A stretch of DNA of 64,000 nt, from positions 1 to 64,000 of the forward strand of contig NZ_WBZD01000038.1 in NCBI RefSeq assembly GCF_009720365.1, given 5' to 3'. The first letter of the stretch is position 1, and each line of letters opens with the position of its first letter. The DNA comes from Catellatospora paridis (GTDB lineage: Bacteria; Actinomycetota; Actinomycetes; Mycobacteriales; Micromonosporaceae). Positions 30,275 to 36,983 of the stretch are shown piece by piece. Below the pieces are notes generated by a model. The model saw nothing but the letters and a program-made list of their open reading frames with translations, did no database searches and was not told the origin of the DNA. The translations under genes and the position numbers were made by a program.

Positions 30275-30597
30275 CGGCGCTCACCCGCTGCGGCGATCTT
30301 GCGGGCCAGCCCCGAGTCGCGTTCGGCGTAGCTCAGCCCGGCCACGCAGAGCCGCTCGCCGAAGGCGGTCAGGTCGCCGGAGAAGGCAGCCAGGTGGGCC
30401 CCCAGCTCGTGGGCCAGCCGGACCTGCACGCCGCTCACGGCCCACCCCGACGACCCGCTGGTGAGACCGGCGGCGTGGGGCACCTCGCCCGCGACCGCCT
30501 CGGCCAGCCGGGCCAGCACGCCACCCAGTCTGATCAGCTCGTCCGGCTCGACGTGCACCGGCTCGGGCACGGTTCCGGAAGGGTTCTCGGCATCCAT
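30271..30597 (-). CDS. Type VII secretion target (EspC/DUF2580-like)
   Basis: A small helical protein of 108 residues. VHVEPDELIRLGGVLARLAEAVAGEV, the central SSGWAVSGVQVRLAHELGAHLAAFSGDL and LSYAERDSG match the plan of EspC-like ESX targets: two helices joined by a Gly-Trp turn and a tail ending near YAxxD. ATG 30597 is preferred because the frame further upstream crosses the DnaA-box cluster. Its stop overlaps the start of the hydrolase gene by four bases, implying joint production. No ESX secretion machinery is encoded in this window. Confidence 0.72.
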   Translation of the reverse strand: MDAENPSGTVPEPVHVEPDELIRLGGVLARLAEAVAGEVPHAAGLTSGSSGWAVSGVQVRLAHELGAHLAAFSGDLTAFGERLCVAGLSYAERDSGLARKIAAAGERR

Positions 30598-30638
30598 ACC
30601 GGCGATGCTTCCCGCCCCGCGGCCGCCGCGGCCAGCCC

Positions 30639-30724
30639 TGTGGATAACTCGGAGCCCGGTTGCCCACAGGTTGTCCACAGCCCTTGTCCACAGCTGACGG
30701 TGCTGGTAGAGGGCCTGTGGACAA
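30639..30724. promoter_or_regulatory. Cluster of five DnaA-box-like 9-mers
   Basis: Sites are TGTGGATAA (30639-30647, reverse of TTATCCACA), TTGCCCACA (30660-30668), TTGTCCACA (30671-30679), TTGTCCACA (30684-30692) and TGTGGACAA (30716-30724, reverse of TTGTCCACA). TTGTCCACA is the DnaA box preferred in high-GC actinobacteria. Three exact copies, one TTATCCACA and one near match within 86 bases, in both orientations, are far more than chance allows. No dnaA, dnaN or gyrase genes are near, so this is not an obvious oriC. Confidence 0.7.
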
Positions 30725-30736
30725 CTCCCGGGCGGG

Positions 30737-32347
30737 TCAGCCGCCGTGGACCAGCCGGCCGGCCACCCAGGTCAGCTCGGCGCGCGCGGCCCCGATCTCC
30801 GAGGGCGGCCCCGCGAACGGATCCCGGTCGAGCACGGTCAGGTCCGCGCGCAGGCCCGGCGCGATGCGTCCGGCGTCGTCGAAGTGGTTCACGTACGCCG
30901 AGCCGGTGGTGTACGCCGCCAGCGCCGAGTCCAGATCGATCGCCTGCTCGGGGCCCAGCGGCGGCTCGTCGAACCGGTAGCCGACCCGGTTCACCGCCAC
31001 GTGGATCGCGCGCATCGGGTCGGGGTCGGACACCGGCCAGTCGCTGCCAGCGGCCAGCCGGCCCCCGGCGGTCTGCACCGCTCCGAACGGGTACTGCCAG
31101 GTGGTGCGCTCCGGTCCGAGGAACGGGATGGTCAGCTCGTCCATCGCCGGTTCGTGCGCGGCCCACAGCGCCTGCATGGTGACGGTCAGCCCGAGCCGGC
31201 CGAAGCGCGGCACGTCGGCAGGGTGCACGACCTGCACGTGGGCCACGTGGTGGCGCAGCGGCGAGCCCGCGACCGGCCGCACCGCGTCCAGCACCTCGCG
31301 GGTGGCGCGATCGCCGATGGCGTGGAAGTGGACCTGGAAACCGGCCGCGTCCAGTGCCGACACCACCTCGGTCAGGTGCGCCGGGTCGACCCGGGAGAAG
31401 CCGCGGCGGTCGGTGGCGCAGCCGCAGCCGTCCAGGTACGGCTCGATCATCGCGGCGGTGAAGTTCTCCGCCACCCCGTCCTGCATGATCTTCACGGTCT
31501 CGGCGCGGAAGTTCGGCCCGCCCGCGGTCCGCGCCCGCTCCCGGTGTGCCCGCAGCTCGTCGAGCTGCTCCAGGCCGCGCGACGGCTCCCACCACAGCGC
31601 GCCGCGCACCCGCGCGGTGAGCAGCCCCGCCGCGTCGGCGGCCAGGTACGCCTCGAACGGGTCCGGCCAGCCGCCGTAGTCGCCGAGGATCGCGTCCTGC
31701 CAGGCGGTCACGCCCAACGCGTGCAGCCGTGCCTGGGCCAGCAGCAGGGCCCGCCGGATCTCGGCCGCGTCCGGCCGCGGCGCGACCTCCCCGACCAGTT
31801 CCATCGCGCTCTCGTGCAGCACCCCGGTGGGCTCGCCGTCGGCGTCGCGCTCGATCCGACCGCCCTCGGGGTCGGCGGTGTCCCGGTCGATCCCGGCCAG
31901 CGCCAGCGCGCGGGAGTTGCACCAGGCGCTGTGCGCGTCGCGTACCGCGAGATAGACCGGGCGGTCCGGGACCACCCGGTCGAGCATGGCCCGGTCCGGC
32001 TGGCCGCCGCCGAAGGCGTCGTAGGACCAGCCCGCGCCCATCACCCACGTCTGGTCGGGATGCGCCCCGGCATACCGCGCGACCTCGCCCAGGTAGGCGG
32101 TCGCGTCATGCTGCTCGGTCAGCTCGCAGCGCAGCAGGTTCAACCCGGCGAAGACCGGGTGCACGTGTGCGTCCTGGAAGCCCGGCAGCAGCAGCCGGCC
32201 GGCCAGGTCGACCACCTCGGTACGCGCCGTGGCGAGCTCTCCCACCGCGTCGTCGGGGCCGACGGCGACGATCACGCCGTGGTCCACCGCCACGGCGGTC
32301 GCGCCCGGCGACCCGTACACGTTCCCGGAGCGAAGTACCAGATCCAC
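30737..32347 (-). CDS. Amidohydrolase family protein (YtcJ-like)
   Basis: A metal-dependent hydrolase of 536 residues. LLPGFQDAHVHP is the first metal motif (HxH), and later ligands lie in QVHFHAIGDRA and HHVAHVQVVHP, with the Asp of AAGSDWPVSDPDPM near the C-terminus. The N- and C-terminal strands form the composite beta domain (VDLAGRLLLPG, DLTVLDRDPF). The family hydrolyses cyclic amides or N-acyl compounds with broad substrates; this one is unassigned. GTG 32347 was chosen because AAGGT precedes it by eight bases. The gene is divergent from acpS with only 23 bases between the starts. Confidence 0.85.
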   Translation of the reverse strand: MDLVLRSGNVYGSPGATAVAVDHGVIVAVGPDDAVGELATARTEVVDLAGRLLLPGFQDAHVHPVFAGLNLLRCELTEQHDATAYLGEVARYAGAHPDQTWVMGAGWSYDAFGGGQPDRAMLDRVVPDRPVYLAVRDAHSAWCNSRALALAGIDRDTADPEGGRIERDADGEPTGVLHESAMELVGEVAPRPDAAEIRRALLLAQARLHALGVTAWQDAILGDYGGWPDPFEAYLAADAAGLLTARVRGALWWEPSRGLEQLDELRAHRERARTAGGPNFRAETVKIMQDGVAENFTAAMIEPYLDGCGCATDRRGFSRVDPAHLTEVVSALDAAGFQVHFHAIGDRATREVLDAVRPVAGSPLRHHVAHVQVVHPADVPRFGRLGLTVTMQALWAAHEPAMDELTIPFLGPERTTWQYPFGAVQTAGGRLAAGSDWPVSDPDPMRAIHVAVNRVGYRFDEPPLGPEQAIDLDSALAAYTTGSAYVNHFDDAGRIAPGLRADLTVLDRDPFAGPPSEIGAARAELTWVAGRLVHGG

Positions 32348-32353
32348 ACCTGA

Positions 32354-32365
32354 GACCTTAAGGTC
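32354..32365. promoter_or_regulatory. Palindrome supplying ribosome binding sites to two divergent genes
   Basis: GACCTTAAGGTC is a perfect 12-base palindrome lying in the 23-base gap between the amidohydrolase GTG (32347) and the acpS GTG (32371). Each strand reads AAGGT at suitable distance from its start. Because the gap is too short for two promoters, the promoters must lie within the opposing genes or the messages overlap. Confidence 0.6.
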
Positions 32366-32370
32366 AACAC

Positions 32371-32745
32371 GTGATTGTCTCGGTGGGCAACGACGTCGTC
32401 CTGGTCGACCGCTTCGCACAGGCGCTGCGGCGCACCCCGCAACTGACCGAGCGCCTGTTCACCGAGGCCGAGCGCACCACGCGCAGCGGCAACCCGCGCT
32501 CGCCCGAATCGCTGGCGGCCCGGTTCGCGGCCAAGGAGGCCGTCGCCAAGGCGCTGGGCGCGCCGGCGGGCATGCAGTGGCACGACTGCGAGATCGTCGT
32601 CGACGCCGACGGCCGCCCCTGGCTGACCGTCTCCGGCACCGTCGCCGCGGTCGCCGCCGAGCGCGGCATCGAGCGCTGGCACCTGTCCCTGTCGCACGAC
32701 GGCGGCATCGCCGCCGCCATGGTCATCGCCGAGGCGGGCCGGTGA
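32371..32745 (+). CDS. acpS: Holo-[acyl-carrier-protein] synthase
   Basis: A phosphopantetheinyl transferase of 124 residues that transfers 4'-phosphopantetheine from CoA to a serine of acyl carrier protein. Motifs are [15 protein letters not shown] with the metal-binding Asp, [21 protein letters not shown] with the catalytic Glu and Lys, and [19 protein letters not shown]. Length is normal for the trimeric AcpS type. GTG 32371 follows AAGGT from the shared palindrome. Its stop overlaps the start of a 55-codon frame that runs to the start of nnr. Confidence 0.95.
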   Translation: MIVSVGNDVVLVDRFAQALRRTPQLTERLFTEAERTTRSGNPRSPESLAARFAAKEAVAKALGAPAGMQWHDCEIVVDADGRPWLTVSGTVAAVAAERGIERWHLSLSHDGGIAAAMVIAEAGR

Positions 32746-32909
32746 GCGCGCCCCGCCCGGCTAGGTCGGCCGCTGCGGCAGGTGCCCGGCCCGCCACCGC
32801 GGCGGGTCGTGTCCAGGCCGGGTTCGGCGAACCGGCCGCACCGGGTTCGGCCACGGGCGGCGGGTGCGGCGGGCGACACTCAGACGAGCGGAACGGGGTC
32901 ATCGCATGA
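32742..32909 (+). other. 55-codon relay ORF between acpS and nnr
   Basis: GTG 32742 overlaps the acpS stop (GTGA), the frame stays open for 55 codons, and its stop overlaps ATG 32906 of nnr (ATGA). The peptide starts [14 protein letters not shown] and ends HSDERNGVIA. The last bases, GACGAGCGGAACGGGG then GCATGA, resemble the end of the MSER repeats, so this may be an expanded, diverged member. The composition is Ala/Gly/Pro-rich with no domain, so a product of its own is doubtful. Confidence 0.45.
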
Positions 32910-34381
32910 GGTCGGTCTATCGCGTCGCGCAGGTGCGGGCCGCCGAGTCCGCGCTGATGGCGACGCTGCCCGCGGGCACGCTGATGCACCGCGCGGCCGC
33001 GGGGCTCGCCCGCCGCTGCGCGGTCACCCTGCGCGGGCACGGCGGGGTGTACGCCTCCCGGGTCGTGCTCCTGGTCGGCCCCGGTGACAACGGCGGTGAC
33101 GCGCTGTTCGCCGGGGCGCTGCTCGCGCGGCAGGGTGTCCAGGTCGGCGCGCTGCTCAGCGATCCGGCCCGCGCGCACGCCGAGGGCCTGGCCGCGCTGC
33201 GCGGCGCGGGTGGCCGGGTGCTGACCGACTGGCCGAAGCGAATCGACCTGGTCGTCGACGGGCTGCTCGGCATCGGCGCGACCGGCGCGCTGCGCGGCAC
33301 CGCGCTGACCCTCGCCGAGCAGCTCGCCGAGCTGGCCCCGCGCCCGCCCGTGATCGCGGTGGACGTGCCGTCCGGGGTCGCCGTGGACACCGGCGACGTG
33401 CCCGGTGTCGCGATCCGCGCCGACGTCACCGTCGCCTTCGGCTGCCTCAAACCCGCGCACGTGGTCGGGCCGGCCGCGGTGCAGGCCGGGCAGGTGGAAC
33501 TCGTCGACATCGGGCTGGTCCCGCACCTGGTCGGCGACCCGGCGCTGCGCGTCGCCGACACCGCCGACATCGCCGCCTGGTGGCCGCACCCCGGGCCGAT
33601 CTCGGACAAGTACACCCGTGGCGTCGTCGGCGTGGCGACCGGTTCGGCGGGCTATCCCGGTGCCGCCCTGCTCTCCCTGTCCGGCGCGCTGGCCGGGCCG
33701 GCCGGGCTGGTCCGGTATGCCGGGTCGGCGCACGAGCTGGTGGTGCCCGCGCACCCCAGCGTCATCGCCGCGCCGCGCGTGGCCGAGGCGGGCCGGGTGC
33801 AGGCCTGGGTCTGCGGCAGCGGGCTGGGCACCGACGAGCGGGCCGCGGGCGAGGTGCGCGCCGTGCTGGCCGCGCCGGTGCCCGCGCTGCTCGACGCCGA
33901 CGCGATCACCCTGCTGGTCGACGGCTCGATGGCCGGCGAGCTGCGCCGTCGCGACGCGCCGACCGTGCTCACCCCGCACGACCGGGAGTACGCCCGGCTC
34001 GCCGGTGCGGACCCCGGCGACGACCGGGTCGCCGCCGCCCAGAAACTCGCCTCGTGGACCCGCTCGGTGGTGCTGCTCAAGGGCGACCGCACCGTCGTGG
34101 CCGGACCGTCCGGCGAAGCCTGGGTCAACCCGACCGGCACGCCGGTGCTGGCCACCGGGGGCACCGGCGACGTGCTGTCCGGCCTGCTCGGCTCCCTGCT
34201 CGCAGCCGGGCTGCCCGCGGTCCGCGCGGCGGTCGCGGCGGCCTACGTGCACGGCCTGGCCGGTCGCATCGCCGCCGAGTCCGGCCCGGTGACCGCCGTC
34301 GACGTGGCCGCCTCCCTCCGCGCCGCCGTCGCCTCCCTCACCCGCACCCCCACCGGCACCGCCCCCGTCCGCCCCACCTGA
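32906..34381 (+). CDS. nnr: Bifunctional NAD(P)H-hydrate epimerase/dehydratase
   Basis: A repair enzyme of 491 residues that restores NAD(P)H from its hydrated forms. The N-terminal epimerase (YjeF_N) part has VVLLVGPGDNGGDALFAGALL, VDGLLGIGATGALRG and VIAVDVPSGVAVDTGDV. The C-terminal ADP-dependent dehydratase (ribokinase-like) has GVVGVATGSAGYPGAALL, VLTPHDREYARL, LLKGDRTVVAGP and the catalytic GTGDVLSGLLGSLLA. ATG 32906 overlaps the stop of a relay frame from acpS. In other actinobacteria this gene lies before alr on the same strand; here alr is 2.6 kb away and inverted. Confidence 0.95.
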   Translation: MRSVYRVAQVRAAESALMATLPAGTLMHRAAAGLARRCAVTLRGHGGVYASRVVLLVGPGDNGGDALFAGALLARQGVQVGALLSDPARAHAEGLAALRGAGGRVLTDWPKRIDLVVDGLLGIGATGALRGTALTLAEQLAELAPRPPVIAVDVPSGVAVDTGDVPGVAIRADVTVAFGCLKPAHVVGPAAVQAGQVELVDIGLVPHLVGDPALRVADTADIAAWWPHPGPISDKYTRGVVGVATGSAGYPGAALLSLSGALAGPAGLVRYAGSAHELVVPAHPSVIAAPRVAEAGRVQAWVCGSGLGTDERAAGEVRAVLAAPVPALLDADAITLLVDGSMAGELRRRDAPTVLTPHDREYARLAGADPGDDRVAAAQKLASWTRSVVLLKGDRTVVAGPSGEAWVNPTGTPVLATGGTGDVLSGLLGSLLAAGLPAVRAAVAAAYVHGLAGRIAAESGPVTAVDVAASLRAAVASLTRTPTGTAPVRPT

Positions 34382-34405
34382 CCGGGTGAGCCCACCAGCC
34401 GGTTC

Positions 34406-34467
34406 TGCAGTTTCGGGGAAACTGCACCTATCCAGACGCGAGTTCGTGCAGTTTCCCCGAAACTGCG
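34406..34467. repeat. Interspersed palindromic repeat, family 2, copy A
   Basis: Two hairpins, TGCAGTTTC-GGG-GAAACTGCA (34406-34426) and TGCAGTTTC-CCC-GAAACTGC (34447-34466), are reverse complements of each other, so the element forms either two small hairpins or one long cruciform. It lies after nnr. Copy B is at 35198-35259; together they flank a broken endonuclease-like gene. Confidence 0.85.
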
Positions 34468-34531
34468 AGCCCGACGCGAGTTATCCACAGGGGGTGGAGC
34501 GGGGGTTGGGGTTTTGGGGCAGGGTGTGCGG

Positions 34532-35177
34532 GTGACTCGGAGTCCGCGGCGGCCGCGTGAGCTTGTCAACAGGATCTTCTTGGCGCAGGAGGCCCTTGAG
34601 CGTCCACACGACTGATATCGAATCCGCCGAGCTGCTGACCCATGGCGGGCTGCGGGTCACTTCTCCGCTGCGTACCTGCTGGGATCTGGCGCAGTGGTGC
34701 GAACTCGCCGAAGCCGTCGCGCACATCGACTCGCTGCTCGGCAAGGGCGTGGTCAAACCGGCGGAGCTGGAACGGTATGCGCTGGCTCGCGCCGGTCGGC
34801 GGGGTGGGAAGCGGTTTGCCCGCGCGGTCGGCTTCGCCGACCCGGGTGCCGAGTCGCCACCGGAGTCCCGGACACGGATCGCTCTGGTGCTGGCCGGGAT
34901 GCCACGACCGGTCACCCAACACGTCGTCGAAGACCGCGGCCGCTTCGTCGCACGCGTCGACCTGGCCTGGCCGCAGTATCGCGTCGCGGTCGAGTACGAC
35001 GGTGTGTGGCATGCGGAGGCGGGGCAGTTCCACCGCGACCGGCAGCGACTCAACCGCCTGGTCGGGCAGGACGGGATCGTCCTGCGCCTCACCGCTCAAC
35101 GCCTACGCGACGACCTCGACGGCTTCACCGTCGAGGTCCGTGCCGCCCTCCGCTCCCGCGGCTGGCGCGCCCGCTGA
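34532..35177 (+). pseudogene. Broken AbiEi/DUF559-type endonuclease-domain gene
   Basis: Two pieces of one gene lie in different frames. GTG 34532 opens a 27-codon frame reading RPRELVNRIFLAQEALERP, the usual start of these proteins, and stops at 34615. The rest, in another frame from about 34600 to 35177, has VHTTDIESAELLTHGGLRVT, PLRTCWDLAQW and the PD-(D/E)XK-like endonuclease domain ARVDLAWPQYRVAVEYDGVWH with QFHRDRQRLNRL and TAQRLRDDL. Relatives are about 280-310 residues, so roughly 80 residues with the winged-helix part are gone together with the frame. An open frame of 206 codons starts at 34557, but its first 20 codons are not homologous. A single TTATCCACA lies at 34481. I judge it non-functional, though a truncated nuclease domain could still be made. 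Confidence 0.7.
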
Positions 35178-35197
35178 CCCCGTACCTCGGTGTCCCT

Positions 35198-35259
35198 TGC
35201 ACTTTCAGGGAAAGTGCAGCTACGAGCCGCTGGATTCGTGCAGTTTCCCCGAAACTGCA
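35198..35259. repeat. Interspersed palindromic repeat, family 2, copy B
   Basis: Two hairpins, TGCACTTTC-AGG-GAAAGTGCA (35198-35218) and TGCAGTTTC-CCC-GAAACTGCA (35239-35259). The second hairpin and its flank ATTCGTGCAG match copy A at 34406-34467 in the same orientation. The first hairpin has compensating changes, C with G in both arms, which suggests selection for the stem. Confidence 0.85.
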
Positions 35260-35284
35260 GAGCCGTCACGGCGGGGCGCGCGGG

Positions 35285-35776
35285 TCAGGCGTGGGTGGCG
35301 GTGGCCTCGTCGAGGGTGGTGATGCGGGTGGGCCAGTCGCCGTGGTGGGGGATGAGGTCGATGGTGCGGGCGTCGTCGTCGCGGCGGTCGATGCGGACCT
35401 CGAGGTAGGCGTCGGCGAGTTGTTCGACCATGCCCTCGCCCCACTCGACCAGGGTCACCGAGTCCTCGACCGACGCGTCCAGGTCGAGGTCGTCGACCTG
35501 GGCGCGGGGGTCGGTGACGTTGCCCAGCCGGTACGCGTCCACGTGCACCATCGGCACCGTGCCGCCCGCGGCCGGGTCCGGGCGGTGCACCCGGGCGATG
35601 ACGAACGTCGGCGAGGTGACGTCGCCCAGCACCCGCAGCCCGCGCCCGATGCCCTGGGCCAGCGCGGTCTTGCCGGCGCCGAGCGGGCCGCTCAGCACGA
35701 GGAGGTCACCGGGGCGCAGCACGGCGGCCAGCCGTACGCCGAAGTCGCGGGTGTCGTCGACGGTCTTGAGGATCAC
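35285..35776 (-). CDS. tsaE: tRNA threonylcarbamoyladenosine biosynthesis ATPase TsaE
   Basis: A 163-residue P-loop ATPase that with TsaB and TsaD attaches threonylcarbamoyl to A37 of ANN-decoding tRNAs. Walker A is SGPLGAGKTALAQGIGRGL, followed by TSPTFVIARVH, the Walker B-like MVHVDAYRLG and VTLVEWGEGM. GTG 35776 overlaps the stop of the upstream hydrolase gene by four bases. The partners tsaB and tsaD are on the other strand 2.6 kb away, an unusual separation for actinobacteria, where tsaE is directly followed by tsaB. Confidence 0.95.
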   Translation of the reverse strand: MILKTVDDTRDFGVRLAAVLRPGDLLVLSGPLGAGKTALAQGIGRGLRVLGDVTSPTFVIARVHRPDPAAGGTVPMVHVDAYRLGNVTDPRAQVDDLDLDASVEDSVTLVEWGEGMVEQLADAYLEVRIDRRDDDARTIDLIPHHGDWPTRITTLDEATATHA

Positions 35777-36918
35777 AGCAGCTCCAGCTCGTCCAGGAAC
35801 GTGATGAGGGCCTGGTTGACCTCGTCGGCGTGCTCCAGCATCACCACGTGGCCGCTGTCGGGGATCAGCACCAGCTTCGCGTGCGGCAGCAGCCGGCAGA
35901 TCTCCTCGGAGTGGGACACCGGCGTGATCAGGTCGGCGTCGCCGACGACGACCATGACGGGCACCTGGTTCAGGGCGCGCAGGGCCGGGTAGCGGGCGTG
36001 GCTGTTGATGGTGCGCAGGTAGCGGGCGACGGTCTCGGTGGTGGTGCGCGAGTTCATCTGCTCCACGTACGACACGAGCGCGGCGCTGGGCTTGTCGCCG
36101 CCGAAGCCGTACCGCCGGGTCAGCAGCCAGGCGAGGTCGGTGCTGGCCTGCCGGGCCTTGTCGATCATCGGGCCGGTGAACCGGGCCGCGCCGGTGAGCA
36201 GGGCGAGCAGCGGGCCGCTGGTGCGGTTGAGGATGTCGGGCAGGTTGCCGTAGCTGACGCCGTCGAGCTGGCCGCCGGAGGTGGAGATGAGCACAGCCCC
36301 GGCGACGCGGTCGGCGAACAGCTCGGGGTGCTGCTCGGCGCAGGCCATGATGGCCATGCCGCCCATCGAGTGGCCGACCAGGACGATCGGGCCGACCGGG
36401 GTGGTGGCCTTGATGACGTCGTAGAGGGCGTCGCCGAGCGCGGGCAGCTCGTACTCGCCCTCGTGCAGTGCGCTGGACAGGCCGTGGCCCGGCTGGTCGT
36501 AGAAGACCATCCGGTGCTCGCCGAGGGCATCCAGGGCCTTGCGCTGGAAGTGGAAGGTGCCCTGGTCGAGGCAGAAGCCGTGGACGAAGATGATGGTCGG
36601 CTCGGGCGGGCCGGGCTTGCCGAACTCGACCGCGATCCCGTCCACCGGCTCGACGATCTCCACGTGCAGCTGTACGCCGTCGTCGGTGGTGACGGTCATC
36701 GTCTCGTCGTAGGGCAGGCGGCCGAAGGGCTCGTCGGCGAACGGGTCGGTGTCCTGGCGGCGGGTGCGCTTGACGACCAGGCGCTCGACGGCGACGCCCG
36801 CGGCGACACCGGCCGCCGCGACGCCGATGACCGCGCCGATCAGCCCGGCCTTGCGGCGCGTGCCCGCCACCGGTTTGTCCTTGGCCACGGCCTTGTCCTC
36901 GGCCACCGCGTCGCTCAC
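35773..36918 (-). CDS. Membrane-anchored alpha/beta hydrolase
   Basis: A 381-residue hydrolase. A charged N-terminus (SDAVAEDKAVAKDKPV) is followed by one alanine/glycine-rich membrane helix (LIGAVIGVAAAGVAAGVAV), then the alpha/beta fold with IIFVHGFCLDQGTFHF (oxyanion hole), YDQPGHGLSS, nucleophile elbow VLVGHSMGGMAIMA, Asp in VVVGDADLITPV and catalytic His in IPDSGHVVMLEHAD. It belongs to the hydrolase habitually found between alr and tsaE in actinobacteria; its substrate is unknown. GTG 36918 overlaps the end of a 22-codon mini-ORF that begins at the alr stop, and GGGGTG supplies a binding site. The frame is open to 36993 but would overlap alr. Confidence 0.88.
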   Translation of the reverse strand: MSDAVAEDKAVAKDKPVAGTRRKAGLIGAVIGVAAAGVAAGVAVERLVVKRTRRQDTDPFADEPFGRLPYDETMTVTTDDGVQLHVEIVEPVDGIAVEFGKPGPPEPTIIFVHGFCLDQGTFHFQRKALDALGEHRMVFYDQPGHGLSSALHEGEYELPALGDALYDVIKATTPVGPIVLVGHSMGGMAIMACAEQHPELFADRVAGAVLISTSGGQLDGVSYGNLPDILNRTSGPLLALLTGAARFTGPMIDKARQASTDLAWLLTRRYGFGGDKPSAALVSYVEQMNSRTTTETVARYLRTINSHARYPALRALNQVPVMVVVGDADLITPVSHSEEICRLLPHAKLVLIPDSGHVVMLEHADEVNQALITFLDELELL

Positions 36919-36983
36919 GAGATCACCCCGTCGATGTGCCTGCCGTGCCCGGCCGGGTGCGGCCGCAGGTGACGCTCGCTCAC
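36915..36983 (-). repeat. MSER-type relay mini-ORF between alr and the hydrolase gene (diverged)
   Basis: GTG 36983 overlaps the alr stop, the frame encodes 22 residues starting MSERHLRPHPAG and ending IDGVIS, and its stop overlaps GTG 36918 of the hydrolase, each as GTGA. Only the 5' core (GTGAGCGAGCG) of the repeat is recognisable; the DERSEE end has been lost or replaced while the double overlap is kept. Confidence 0.6.

Noticed and set aside
30639-30724. Chromosomal replication origin
   Set aside because: No dnaA, dnaN, recF, gyrase, parAB or rpmH genes are near and the cluster has only five boxes; kept as a DnaA-box cluster.
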